From Amaurobius ferox (taxonomy: Eukaryota > Arthropoda > Arachnida > Araneae > Amaurobiidae), in the NCBI GenBank assembly GCA_951213105.1, contig OX578147.1, positions 123,907,642-123,971,641 on the forward strand: a stretch of DNA of 64,000 bases, in the 5' to 3' direction. Under the pieces are notes generated by a model. It was given only the letters and a program-made list of their open reading frames with translations. It made no database searches and was not told where the DNA came from. The position numbers and the translations under genes are program-made. The number at the start of each line of letters is the position of its first letter. Within the stretch, counting starts at the first letter, position 1. Below are positions 48,310 through 58,674 of this stretch, piece after piece.

Positions 48310-49320
48310 AAAAATGTAAACATATTTTCTTATTTTGTTGGAAATAGGATCCAGATTATGAATATAAGAAAATAATTTCAATATTTTAATATTTTTAGCT
48401 CTTTTATTTTCGAAAAATCTTTTTAAAAGTAGTTCTTTGAGCAAGTGTTTTTTTTCATTTTTCTAACTTTCACTCGAAATATATAGTTAACTATAAAATA
48501 TCGATATAAATAGTAAACGACAAAAATGTGTACTAGAATATTTAGTATTAAAATCTATATCTATTATTAAAAAAAGCTCTTATAGTTTTCGAGTAATCGT
48601 CTTGTCAATGTGAAGAAGATTGAAAATTTTCCATTTTTCAAGTTTATAACGCTTATAAACTAAATGAGCTAGCTTTGAACAATAAACAAGAATTTGTAGC
48701 TCTTTAGAAGTTCTACAAGTATATATACCTAAATTTTGGATCAAGCTCGTTTTTTGAGAAAAATCTTGCAACTGATCGAACGAGTTATGAATATTTTTTT
48801 TCATTTTTCATACTTTCACTCGAAATATCTTTGAAACTATAAAAGATAGATATAAATAATAAGCGACACAAAATATGTATGAGGAAATTTGGTTCAAAAC
48901 TTATATTTATTAAATAAAAAAGAAAGGAGCAATAGTAAGCCACAAAAATATGTATGAGGAAATTTAGCTTCTAAATCTATATTTATTTCTTAAAAAAAAA
49001 AAAAAAGCTCTTATAGTTTTCGAGTAATCGTCTTGTTGAAAAAATATGAAAATGTTGCATTTTTCAAATTTGTAATGCTTATATCTTAAAAACTAAAAAT
49101 GATAGCTAGAACCAATAAGCAAGAATTTGTAACTCTTTCAAAGTCCTATAAGTATATAGAAGTTTGTAATGCTTATATCTTAAAATCTAAAAATGATAGC
49201 CAGAACCAATAAGCAAGAATTTATATCTCTTTCAAAGCACTCATAAGTATATACATAATCAGATTTTGGATAGAGTTCTTTTTTCTTTCGATATTACAAA
49301 AGTTGAGTTTCATTTTACGC
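48310..49320. repeat. Degenerate ~430-bp direct duplication
   Basis: CTCTTATAGTTTTCGAGTAA recurs at 48576 and 49009. Around each lie TTTTCATTTTTC(A/T)(A/T)ACTTTCACTC or related phrases and GAACAATAAACAAGAATTTG / GAACCAATAAGCAAGAATTT. No gene; class unknown. Confidence 0.65.
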
Positions 49321-49432
49321 AATTTAATTACTACGAAATCATTTCGGCGCCATCGGACTGTACCTCTACCGTCGAGTATGCAATTCGTTTAATTCCGCGA
49401 TAGTTGCCTGGTGAAAATTGTAAAGTAATATA

Positions 49433-50160
49433 CACTGAAACCTGGTTTTGTGTGGTCGGTTTTTGTGCGATTTTTTTTGTGCGGTATATGAAAATTTCAA
49501 TCAAATTGACGAAGTTATCAATAAAAAAAAAATTAGTAGGTTTGATCGGCCATTTAGTTTTTCGATGCCAATTCTGAAAGAACCAAAAGGAGCTTCAATC
49601 TTGTATATCTGGCTACCGAGACATATACAAGCGTCTAGTGAAACAACAGTCGTCGTAAAAACTGATCACCGACTACATGGTAACTGAAAAAAAAGTCAAC
49701 TCTAAACGAGTGCGAGGTAGTATCTTCAAGTGACGAAAGCGATTTTGAACCAGTTTACCACAAGAAAGTTCGCGTATTGTCAGACTACGAAGGATAATGG
49801 TTATACGTTTTGAAAAGTTTTGTATGTGTAAAATAAGTACATATGTAAATAAAATATTTAAAAATGTTCGCATGTGGATTTTCTAAATCAGATTCCAAAA
49901 GGTTTGGCGAGATTCCAAGTAACTGCCAAGCCTCGTGTCTTGATTTCGTTTAAAAAAACAATTCCTAGTTATTTCGTAAGGTTTTGAGTTTTCTACGTGA
50001 GACTTTTTTTATGCGGTCCCTATTCACCGCATAAAAAAAAAACTTTTTAATTGTGTTGCGAAAACTATTTTTTATAGCTACTCGTGAAGTTTTGTGCGAT
50101 TTTTTTTATGCGTTTTCTTTTATGCGGTCCCTATCCACCGCACAAAAATAGGTTTGAGTG
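49433..50160 (+). mobile_element. Tigger/pogo-like deletion derivative
   Basis: The ends CACTGAAACCTGGTTTTGTG and (complement of right end) CACTCAAACCTATTTTTGTG match at 17 of 20 bases and are flanked by TA, the usual target of this group. Inside both ends lie repeats of TTATGCGGTCCCTATCCACCGC type. A plus-strand frame near 49700-49795 reads SSSDESDFEPV and ends LSDYEG-stop, which resembles the acidic C-terminal tail of Tigger-type transposases. The catalytic core is absent. Confidence 0.65.
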
Positions 50161-50162
50161 TA

Positions 50163-50820
50163 CATGCTATAAAAAAATTTCCATATGGTTGTAAGGCTAT
50201 CAAAAATTTCCTTACATATGGCCGAAGCTATTGAACGAGTAGAACATCTTGGTGCGATTGACCTTCAGTAACAACCTAGGATTGCTTTGAGCTCAAATTA
50301 AGCCTTAAATTCCACAATTGGCACCTGAACAACAATATAGTGGTGTAGTCACAGGAGAGGGGGTCCTGCTTGGAATTGGAATAATGCAAACCAATATAAT
50401 AAATTCTTTACATGTCCGGAGTGGTACAGCTAATTGCACGGTTAAGTGCAATCTGCAGTCGCGATCTCAGCCTTCAGACGTGTGTTGCTTTGAGCTCACA
50501 TGTCTTCTGAAACTATATGAAACAGTACTATAGGCAAAGGGGGTTGAGATTATAACCCCCCCCCCTCTCCTCCATAGACGGTTTGCATCGATATCACATT
50601 TTCCAACCAACGATAGTAATCTGGTGGCCATAAACAAATTGCAGCATGTTCTTGTTATTGGGTTACATGTTTTGAAATCATGCGCAGAAGTTATTTGATG
50701 CGATATTCGCCTACAGTGTAAATTGGACTTGATTTGCCGAATTTTTTAGTTTCAGGCCTGGCCAGGCAAAGTTCGGGCATCCAAGATTTCAGTTTAAAGG
50801 TAACAGTTGTCTTGAGGGCT
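50163..50820. other. Unassigned stretch
   Basis: No supported gene. Poly-C tract at about 50559. Confidence 0.4.
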
Positions 50821-50829
50821 CTGAAAAGC

Positions 50830-51600
50830 TGCTGATTACTTTGATCGTAAATCCTTATGTGAGGTTTGGGACCGGATCAGGACTTATAGTTTTAAAATAT
50901 TCGGTTACTGGGAATTCTGTTAAATTGTTTCACAGCATCGGATTTACTGTCTTGTGTGAACCCTAGGTGACCGATTAGTCTGGCTATCGTAAACCCCGCA
51001 AGTGATGTGCCAGATCGGGTCCGGCCGAGACGGGTTTGTAGTTCAAAAATATTCGGATCCTCTGAATAGCTGGGTTTCGCAGCATTGTATTTACTGTCTT
51101 CGGATTTACTACTCTAGGGGACAGCTTAATCATGCCTATTTTGTGAGGTTTTGGGTCGAGTTCGTACTTAAATTTCTGTGAAGAAATTTTGCAGCATCAG
51201 ATTTAGAGTTTTGCGGGCAATTTATCCCACCTATTGTAAATCCAGATGTGAGGTTTCGGGTAGGGTCAGGTCCGTACTCGTCCGTATAAAGATAACAAAT
51301 CACTTCCACGTATTTTTGTTAAAAGATTTTGAAGCATCGAATTTACTTTTTAGGGGTTTACGAAAATCCACATGTGAGGTTTTGGCGACTGCTAAGTATG
51401 CAGATCGTAAATTCATATGTGAGGTTTCGTTCCGCGAAGGACTTGAATTCAGTTTCAGATTTTGTCTTTTAAAACATTCGGGGTGCCCCAAATTTCTGTT
51501 TAAAGGTAGGTTTCGTAGCATCGAATTTACTGTCTTGAGTTCCCTATGCGATCGTTCAGCTTACCTATCGTAAATATACGTATGAGTTTCGGCCCCGTGT
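50830..51600. repeat. Decayed tandem repeat, ~130-160-bp units
   Basis: Units share GCATCGGATTTACTGTCTTG-like, ATCGTAAATCCAxATGTGAGG-like and AAAATATTCGG-like phrases, repeated about five times with heavy divergence. A 131-codon frame (51178-51573) lies wholly inside the repeats; its residues (e.g. KFICEVSFR) repeat with the DNA, so I do not call it a gene. Confidence 0.7.
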
Positions 51601-51840
51601 GGCTTTCTTTGTACTTGGTTTTAAGAAATTCGGATCCGTCGTTTTTTTAGGTGTTACATGTCTAATTTTAGTGAGAAATTATATTAGTTTGTCCCACAGA
51701 TAGGAAAAAGAAAAATATTTTCGAAAAATAATTATTTTTCCTAGTACGAAGATCATTTGTGGTTTTTCATCAATGCTCAAATTCTATGCAGTAGCTCAAA
51801 AAGAATTCAGATCCATGTTTAACCCACGATTTCAATTCAC

Positions 51841-52768
51841 AAAAATCTAATGTGGGCAACACATGACTTTCCTTATATAATGCAGTGAATTTACTACTTT
51901 TACAGTAAAAAAAATAGGTTTTTCTTATAGTAGATACTTATATTTTTTCTAAGATATTGAATTTTCGCCAATTAGTTGTAATTTTCATTGATTTTGCGCC
52001 AATTTCATCCATTTGGCGAGATTTTCGCTAATTTGGAAACATTTTAAAAAGTCACCAAGTTTACGACATTCTGCCAAATTCATCGCCAAAATCTCGCCAA
52101 GTGTTATGGAAGGAGAAATAAGTTATTCTTACAGCAGATAAATGACTATTGGCGTTCAAATACAAAAGTAGTACTCAAAGTATTTTTTCTCATGAATGGA
52201 ACGAGCTAGATCCACGAGAATGATATCACCAAATTTATCTCATGGTATTACATTTGAAAAGTGAACAAGTTTCTTAATAGGAAATACTTTTTTTTTTATT
52301 TTATATGACTTTTGATAATTTTTCTAAAAAATGTGCAATATCTCGAGAGCGGTTCATGTTAGCTTTCTAAAATTTACGCCAATCGTTTTCTAATGAAAAA
52401 TTACATAAGAAGTGTCTATTCGCGTAATTTTATTAGCGGTTTTGATTTTTTGGCGATTTTTTCAAAATTTTACTCGAAAATTTAGGGGGGTTGTGAACAT
52501 TCGATTACGTTTAAAAACAATAGGCTTCCAGTGTTTACGGATTGTGATTTTTGTACCAAATTTCGTTCGAATCGGTCCATTCGTTCGTCAGTTATCGTCT
52601 CCACAGTCTCACTGACACACACATACTTTCACACACACACACACAGACATCACTTCAGAAATTTCGTGATCAGGGATGCTTGAAACGTGCTCTCCCGTCG
52701 AAAACTCGAATTCGAATTTTCAACCCCGTCACAATACTTTCCTTATACGTTATGTATATAAGGAAAGT
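51841..52768 (+). mobile_element. Family C element, complete
   Basis: The 5' end TCTAATGTGGGCAACACATG keeps the ATGTG/CACAT hairpin of family A; ACTTTCCTTATATAA follows. The element ends after a CA tract (about 52616-52645) with ACTTTCCTTATACGTTATG and TATATAAGGAAAGT. So the inner 5' motif is again the reverse complement of the 3' arm, but with TTATATA in place of the CCTGCA of family A. The interior is unrelated to A except for the phrase before the microsatellite. Confidence 0.8.
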
Positions 52769-53556
52769 AAAAAGATTATAAGAATATAAAAATAACTGCA
52801 TTTTAATAAATAAATTAGGCCTCAGGGGTAGTGACTGTCCCCTCCCTCTTCGATACGCTACTGTAATTATGCAAACAATTTAAAATGTGACATCGAGAAA
52901 CATTTAATTTTATTGATATTTAAAAATATCCTTTACATAGTTACATTCTATAAAAATTGCTATGGAACTTTGTATGTTTGTAACTTTGTTACTTTTGTAT
53001 TACATCTTCAGTATTCCCACGAATTCCACCGTAATGTGTTGGGAAAACTTTGAATTGCTGTGCTAATTTTTGAATTCCGTGAAAATAATTTTTAGTTTAG
53101 AAAATTAAAATCTCTCTTGCTTCATATATTTTTATTTGCCTTAAAAATTTATTTACTGTTGGCGTTGCATGTTAATTTTAAAATATTTGTTAGGAGATCT
53201 CCCAAAACGACACACACAAAAGCCATGGGCCTGGCCCTATCTTTCGCCATGTGCTACGACAGATAGGGTTGCGAAGATTATATATTGCACGGTTCCAAAG
53301 ATTATATATTGTAGGTGCTTTGGTCTGCTATAAGGTTACCTTGGGTCTGCTTTGGCCATGCCCTCAATTTCATTATCTTCAATTTATAACTTGTTAATCG
53401 CCAAAGGTTTGAGAAAATGAAATAAAAAGATTTTGTTTCTATTCGGACCCTATCTTCAGGTCATTGATGCATTTACAATCTAACCATTTTCAAATGCCCG
53501 CAAACGACCTCCTATAGCTTAGCACCAGTGGCCACAGACTAATATATAGTACAAGC
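52769..53556. other. Unassigned stretch
   Basis: No supported gene; a short repeated phrase (GATTATATATTG) occurs at 53276 and 53302. Confidence 0.4.
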
Positions 53557-53606
53557 CGCCTTCGGCGACCGGCCTGTTCGCTACCCTTGAAAATTCTGAC
53601 CGTGGC
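53557..53606. repeat. 48-bp segment shared with 26098-26146
   Basis: Second copy of the GGCGACCGGCCTGTTC / CTACCCTTGAAAATTC segment. It is preceded by CCACAGACTAATATATAGTA, a phrase similar to ones at 57490 and (inverted) 36946. Confidence 0.7.
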
Positions 53607-54035
53607 AAACTCGCTGGCGCCATAAACAATTTTAAAACAATATAAATAAAATACACTATAAACGTGTAAATACACTTAATACGTAATGTTATAAAAAGAG
53701 AAAGAGAAGTTTATGTTCTTAAAAGAGCAATAATGAAGTAAAATAAATTCTTATCTTGATACGGAAAACCCGCTCCAAAGAAACTGCTAACACAGCAAAG
53801 TGAAAGGTTTGGGTTGAGTTGTAAGAAAAAATGATGTTTTACAAAAATTAGCAAATGCATTTCAAGCAAATTGAAATTTAAAATGCAAAGTAATTTATTT
53901 CGAAAATAATAATTTATTCAAATAAAATGGATGGTGTCTTTTAGTTTAATGACGTACATTCATTATTTGGCAAGCACAAATATCGAATGTTCCATTCAAT
54001 TTCGTTATGCGTAACTGACGCAACTGCGTCAAAAC

Positions 54036-54447
54036 TAGAGCTCTTCTACTACAGGCTGACTTATCAAGCATATTGAAGCCCATAGGGTTCCATACTACAG
54101 TTACAGAAATTATAAAACAAGTGTTTAAAATAAATACTTTATATGAAAACAGAAGTTACAATCAGAATATTGTAGAACTTAGTTCGCACAAGTATGCTCC
54201 ACTATCGGGTATCCAATTATTTATTAGCCATTGTTTTCTTCTTTCTTCGTTTCTAAAAAAGCGAAATAGCCTAAAACCCTTTTTAGAATGATTAAAAGTA
54301 GTTCGGTGCAGAACAACCACCCATAATTATTTCAATTATACTTCTTAAATTAAAAATACGAATAGAGTTAATGCTAATGGATTGCGCATCCAGCTAGGGT
54401 GGGCTTCAATATGCTTGATGAGTCAGCTCGTATATAGAGGAGCCTTA
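54036..54447 (-). mobile_element. Short P-like element 1 (412 bp)
   Basis: The ends are TAGAGCTCTTCTACTACAGG at left and, inverted at right, TAAGGCTCCTCTATATACGA. They share GCTGA and GCATATTGAAGCCC within a TIR of about 50 bp. It is flanked by GTCAAAAC at 54028-54035 and 54448-54455, the 8-bp duplication length of P elements. A THAP-exon relic lies on the minus strand near the right end, so that end is the 5' side. An internally deleted derivative. Confidence 0.9.
54172..54324 (-). pseudogene. THAP exon relic in P-like element 1
   Basis: From ATG at 54324 (minus) it reads MGGCSAPNY and then a stop; beyond the stop, FRLFRFFRNEERRKQWLI is still recognisable. The second zinc Cys reads as Tyr (the partner copy has PNC). 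Not functional. Confidence 0.7.
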
Positions 54448-54578
54448 GTCAAAACTAAGGCTCCTCTATATACGAGCTGACTCATCTAGCATATTGAAGC
54501 CCACCGTAGCTGGAAACGCAATCCATTAGCATTAGCTCTATTCGTATTTCCACTTTAGGAAGTATTATTGAAATAATT

Positions 54579-54731
54579 ATGGATGGTTGTTTTGCACCGA
54601 ACTGCTCTAATCATTTTAGAAATGATTTTAGGCTATTTCGTTTCTCTAGAAACGAAGAAAGAAGAAAACAATGGCTAATAAATTATCGGCGCGATAATTG
54701 GATACCCGGTACTGGAGCATACTTATGCGAG
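54579..54731 (+). CDS. THAP-domain exon (left arm), intact reading frame
   Basis: A 51-codon open exon from ATG (54579) to a GTAAGT donor at 54732. It has C-x4-C near the start (CFAPNC), then FRLFRFSRNEERRKQWL, the W/P signature NWIPG and a final LCE. That is the THAP zinc-binding layout up to the second half of the zinc site (C-x2-H), where the His would come from the next exon. In P-type transposases this domain recognises DNA near the element ends. The downstream transposase exons are absent from this element, so it is at most a truncated DNA-binding protein or a relic that stayed open. A matching exon faces it on the other arm. Confidence 0.75.
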
Positions 54732-55756
54732 GTAAGTTCTACAATATTCTAATTGAAACTTCTTTTTTATATAAATTATTTATTTTAAACACTTATTTTA
54801 TAATTTCTGTAACTGTAATATGAATTATTAATAATTTTTAGTCGTTATAGTTTTATCTTAGGACACTTGGTTTGTAATGTAAACATCACTTTGAATGTAT
54901 TATACTGTCTTCCAAACCTAGAAGAAAATAGCTTCAAATTACATATATATATATATATAATTTGAAGCTATATATATATATTAAAGATTTATTGCTGTTA
55001 CACCAACATCTTACAAGTTTTATACACTTTGTTGTATTTTTAGATCATAATGAAAATCACAGAATTGGTGAATCCTACTATCAACAAACTGTCGCCAAGT
55101 AGAAAACTTGCCATTTTATAGTAATTATGCAAACATAAGCTAAAATGGTAAATAAATCGAAATATGTTTATCATAATAGCTACTTAATGAACAACTATTG
55201 TTTGAAAATCTTTGATGAAAAAAAGCCGAGCTCAGTAGGGTTATTAATAGTAGTTTCCTCTTTAAATACAAAGTAGTTAACAAACTTTCAAATATGTGAG
55301 GCAAACATTCATATATGCTATTAAAAAAACCTTTTATGATAAACGTAAACGTATTTCGATTTATTTACCATTTTAGCTTATGTTTGCATAATTACTATAA
55401 CATGGCAAGTTTTCCACTTGGCGACAGTTTGTTGATAGTAGAATTCACCAATTCTGTGATTCATTATGATCTAAAAATACAACAAAGTGTATAAAATTTG
55501 AAAGATATTGGTGTAACAGGAATAAATCTTTAATATATATATATATAATTTGAAGCTATTTACTTCTAGGTTTTGAAGACAGTATAATGCATTCAAGGTG
55601 ATGTTTACATTACAAACCAAGTGTCCTAAGATAAGACTATAACAACTAAAAATTATTAATAATCCATATTACAGTTACAGAAATTATAAAATAAGTGTTT
55701 AAAATAAATACTTTATATAAAAAAAGAAGTTTCAATTAGAATATTGTAGAACTTGC

Positions 55757-55909
55757 TTCGCACAAGTATGCTCCAGTACCGGGTATCCAATTATCGCGCC
55801 GACTATTTATTAGCCATTGTTTTCTTCTTTTTTCGTTTCTATGAAAGCGAAATAACTCAAATCCCTTTCTAGAATGACTAGAGCAGTTTGGTACAGAACA
55901 ACCACCCAT
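55757..55909 (-). CDS. THAP-domain exon (right arm), intact reading frame
   Basis: Mirror copy of the left-arm exon, open for 51 codons from ATG at 55909 (minus), with C-x4-C (CSVPNC), FELFRFHRNEKRRKQWL, NWIPG and LCE. It differs from the left arm at several residues, and its donor reads GCAAGT, not GTAAGT. Both arms keep the frame although they have diverged, unlike the copies in elements 1, 3 and 4, which carry stops. Confidence 0.7.
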
Positions 55910-56059
55910 AATTATTTCAATAATATATAATAAAGTGAAAATGCGAATAGAGATAATGCTAATGGATTGCTCTTCCAGCTATGGTGGGCTTCAATATGCT
56001 TGATAAGTCAGCCTGTAGTAGAGGAGCTCTAGTCAAAACCGTGACGTTATAACCTCGCC

Positions 56060-56468
56060 TAGAGCTCCTCTACTACAGGCTGACTTATCAAGCATATTGA
56101 AGCCCATAGGGTTCCATACTAGAGTTACAGAAATTATAAAATAAGTGTTTAAAATAAACACTTTATATAAAAAAAGAAGTTTCAATTAGAATTTTGTAGA
56201 ACTTAGCTCGCATAAGTATGCTCTATTACCAGATATCCAATTATTTATTAGTCATTGTTTTCTTCTTTCTTCGTTTCTAGGAAAGCGAAATAGCCTAAAA
56301 CCCTTTCTAGAATGATTATAGCAATTCGGTGCAGAACATCTACCCATAATTATTTCAATAATACATCCTGAAGTGAAAATATGAAGAGCTAATGCTAATG
56401 GATTGCGCTTCCAGCTATGGTGGGCTTCAATATGCTTGATGAGTCAGCTCGTATATAGAGGAGCCTTA
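56060..56468 (-). mobile_element. Short P-like element 3 (409 bp)
   Basis: Same structure as element 1: left TAGAGCTCCTCTACTACAGG, right end inverted TAAGGCTCCTC. It is flanked by ACCTCGCC (56052-56059) and CCCTCGCC (56469-56476), a 7 of 8 match. It contains a minus-strand THAP relic from ATG 56347 (MGRCSAPNC) with a premature stop after RRKQ. Confidence 0.88.
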
Positions 56469-56476
56469 CCCTCGCC

Positions 56477-57480
56477 CATCTCCCCTCCACCATTGAAAGA
56501 CCGTGTGTCTGCGCGCGCATGTGGATGAAAAATCAACCCCTGCTTTCGCTGTTTGGCCGATAAATTGAAAATCACTACTTCTTTAAAATCCGGATCGTGC
56601 GGCTACTTTTTCTTATTTCTTGACCAGATTGAGCTTGTAAGAAAGCCTGATCTTTGAGCTTTCTAAAAATGTAAATTATTAGTCGAAATTGTTGGTACTT
56701 TTCCCGACGCGAGGATTTAAAAACAGAAGTTAGTTTTTTAAGCCGAAAGTGACTTCTGTTCTAAAATCTTTAAAAAATATTATAATTTATCCCTGAGATT
56801 TGAAATTGATATATTTTTACCCGTAATTGTCTGCTCTTTCCAGTCGCGTGATTTGTTTTTTCTACGGCGTCTAGATGGTGGAGAAAAAAGGGGGGGGAAA
56901 CGGTGAAAATCGCATAAAACATTAAATAACAAACAAACAAAATATAATTCAAATTTTAAAAATCGGTTTTCACGTGTCACCTCCCCCCTTCCCCCCCCCC
57001 CCCCCCCCACACACACACGGGTCTCCGATTGTCAAATTTCGTAGCTCTGCAACGCGCTATCGCTGAGCCTATAGTGTATAAAACACACAGACAGACATTG
57101 CCTTTTATTATATAGATTCTGTGCCATAGACTCCCTTTTTTAGCCATCCCACCAGGTTCCACCCATCAAGGTATTTTATGTAATCTATTTTATATCATAT
57201 TTTATTTGCAATTGTTTTGTAATCCAATTTGTTTTACGAAATTGACTTCATTTACAAAATTATTCTTTTGTAATAAAATTCGTTGGTAATAAAAATATTC
57301 AAATCCTATTTCATATTTTTCTTTATACATATTCTTTAAAATCTTATAATTTATAACACGTATAACAACTTCCCATTCATCCTCGTCTTTAATAGAAGTT
57401 AAAAAAAAAAAAAAACAGAAGGTATATTGCACAGTTTTGGTGATAAGTCGCCAAACCATGAACGTTTTTCTTCTCCTCGA
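56477..57480. other. Dispersed repeat matching the 8.5-kb element's target
   Basis: 56560-56680 (CTTTAAAATCCGGATCGTGC, GACCAGATTGAGCTTGTAAG) matches the two sides of the 8.5-kb P-like element (27075-27102 and 35650-35715). Near 57020-57110 it has CAAATTTCGTAGCTCTGCAA and an ACACACAGACAGACATTGCC tract, the same kind of 3' phrase plus microsatellite as families A-C. A poly-C tract lies at about 56991. No gene. Confidence 0.5.
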
Positions 57481-57508
57481 TCTACTGCACCACAGACTAT
57501 TAGTATAT

Positions 57509-57627
57509 AATATAGTATTCTGTGTACTGCACCTGCTTTATGTTGGTCACATCAAGGTTATTAGGGTCACGTTTCTAGCATGAGGGACACAGAATACTAT
57601 ATTAGTACTAACACAGAATACTATATT
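57509..57627. repeat. 17-bp inverted repeat and a third copy
   Basis: AATATAGTATTCTGTGT (57509-57525) is the exact reverse complement of ACACAGAATACTATATT at 57587-57603, and the latter recurs directly at 57611-57627. Sequence to about 57960 is rich in GTCAC/GTGAC. No gene. Confidence 0.8.
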
Positions 57628-57960
57628 CAGAAGGTTCACTCCCATAGGACCCTATGGCAACATTTTTAACATGGGATGTCGCATAGACACTAAAGCTCGT
57701 GAGTTGGACCACAGCGAAGTTATTTTGGTCATTTTCATGGTCGTTTGTGACGTCGCATATTAACTTGTTTGTGACGTCACATTGTAATGTTGCCACATTT
57801 TCACGTGTTAATTAAATTGCGAAAACGTCACAGAATATAGTCACAATGAAGTTACAAAGTTACTAATAAGTAACGTCGCATAAAAGTCACAAATATGATG
57901 TCACATTGTAACCCAGGTGTCACGTGACTGCAACGTCACTGTCACACATGTGACGATCTT

Positions 57961-58674
57961 TGCTGTGAGGGGTGCTGCCCTGCTCACTTCAGATTACTTA
58001 ATTTTATGGCAATAGAGTCTCAAAAGCATTACAATTCGAAAACTGAACATATTTTGTTACATTTAGCTCCACTATTATGTTTTTCATTTATCATGCTATC
58101 AATTTATACCACTAATATGTTTTTTTTTCTGTTCTTTTTTTTTTTACACTGACTATATAAAATCATTTTTCATATGCAGCAGGCATTTTCAATGTGAGAT
58201 CCCATTTTTTGTAAAAAATAAAAGATGCATGTTTTGTGTTGTAAAAAAATCCCTATTTTTCCTTAAGCGATATTGAACAGCTTATATTCTGACTTATAGA
58301 GCGCCATAAAAAGTGTTCATTGCGCCATCTACAGGATTTTTATTCTCTAATGTTGGCAGGTATGGAGTCCGGCGCTTTACGATATTTAATTCTGTGAAAG
58401 GGAATTTTAGAGCATCTGAACGTAATGTTAAGCTAATTATGAGTTTCAAAAACTAATTTTTTCAAAAAAAGGTTATTGAAAAATTAACAAAAAAAAAATA
58501 TTAGGTTTTATCTGAACGCAAAGAAAAAAAATATTCATACCACATTATATCATTTCTATCTTTTTTGCGAAAAAATTATTGTAAACTTGGAGATTGATGC
58601 TTCAAATTTGTTGATAGCAACTTGCTGCCAACTCCAAGTCAACTTGCTGCCACTCCAAGTATTCTGTGCTCCAA
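57961..58674. other. Unassigned stretch
   Basis: AT-rich; a short tandem of CTTGCTGCCAACTCCAAGT-like sequence lies at about 58620-58660. No supported gene. Confidence 0.4.

Larger units (their letters stand above)
54456..56031. mobile_element. Palindromic P-like element 2 (1,576 bp)
   Basis: Left end TAAGGCTCCTC, right end GAGGAGCTCTA, flanked by GTCAAAAC at 54448-54455 and 56032-56039. The two halves are reverse complements over about 725-740 bp, with a spacer near 55195-55320. Mirror landmarks include CTGTCGCCAAGT/ACTTGGCGACAG and the two THAP exons at equal distances from the ends. It therefore has two '5' halves' facing inward but one end of each TIR type. It could form a very long hairpin. 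Confidence 0.9.
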
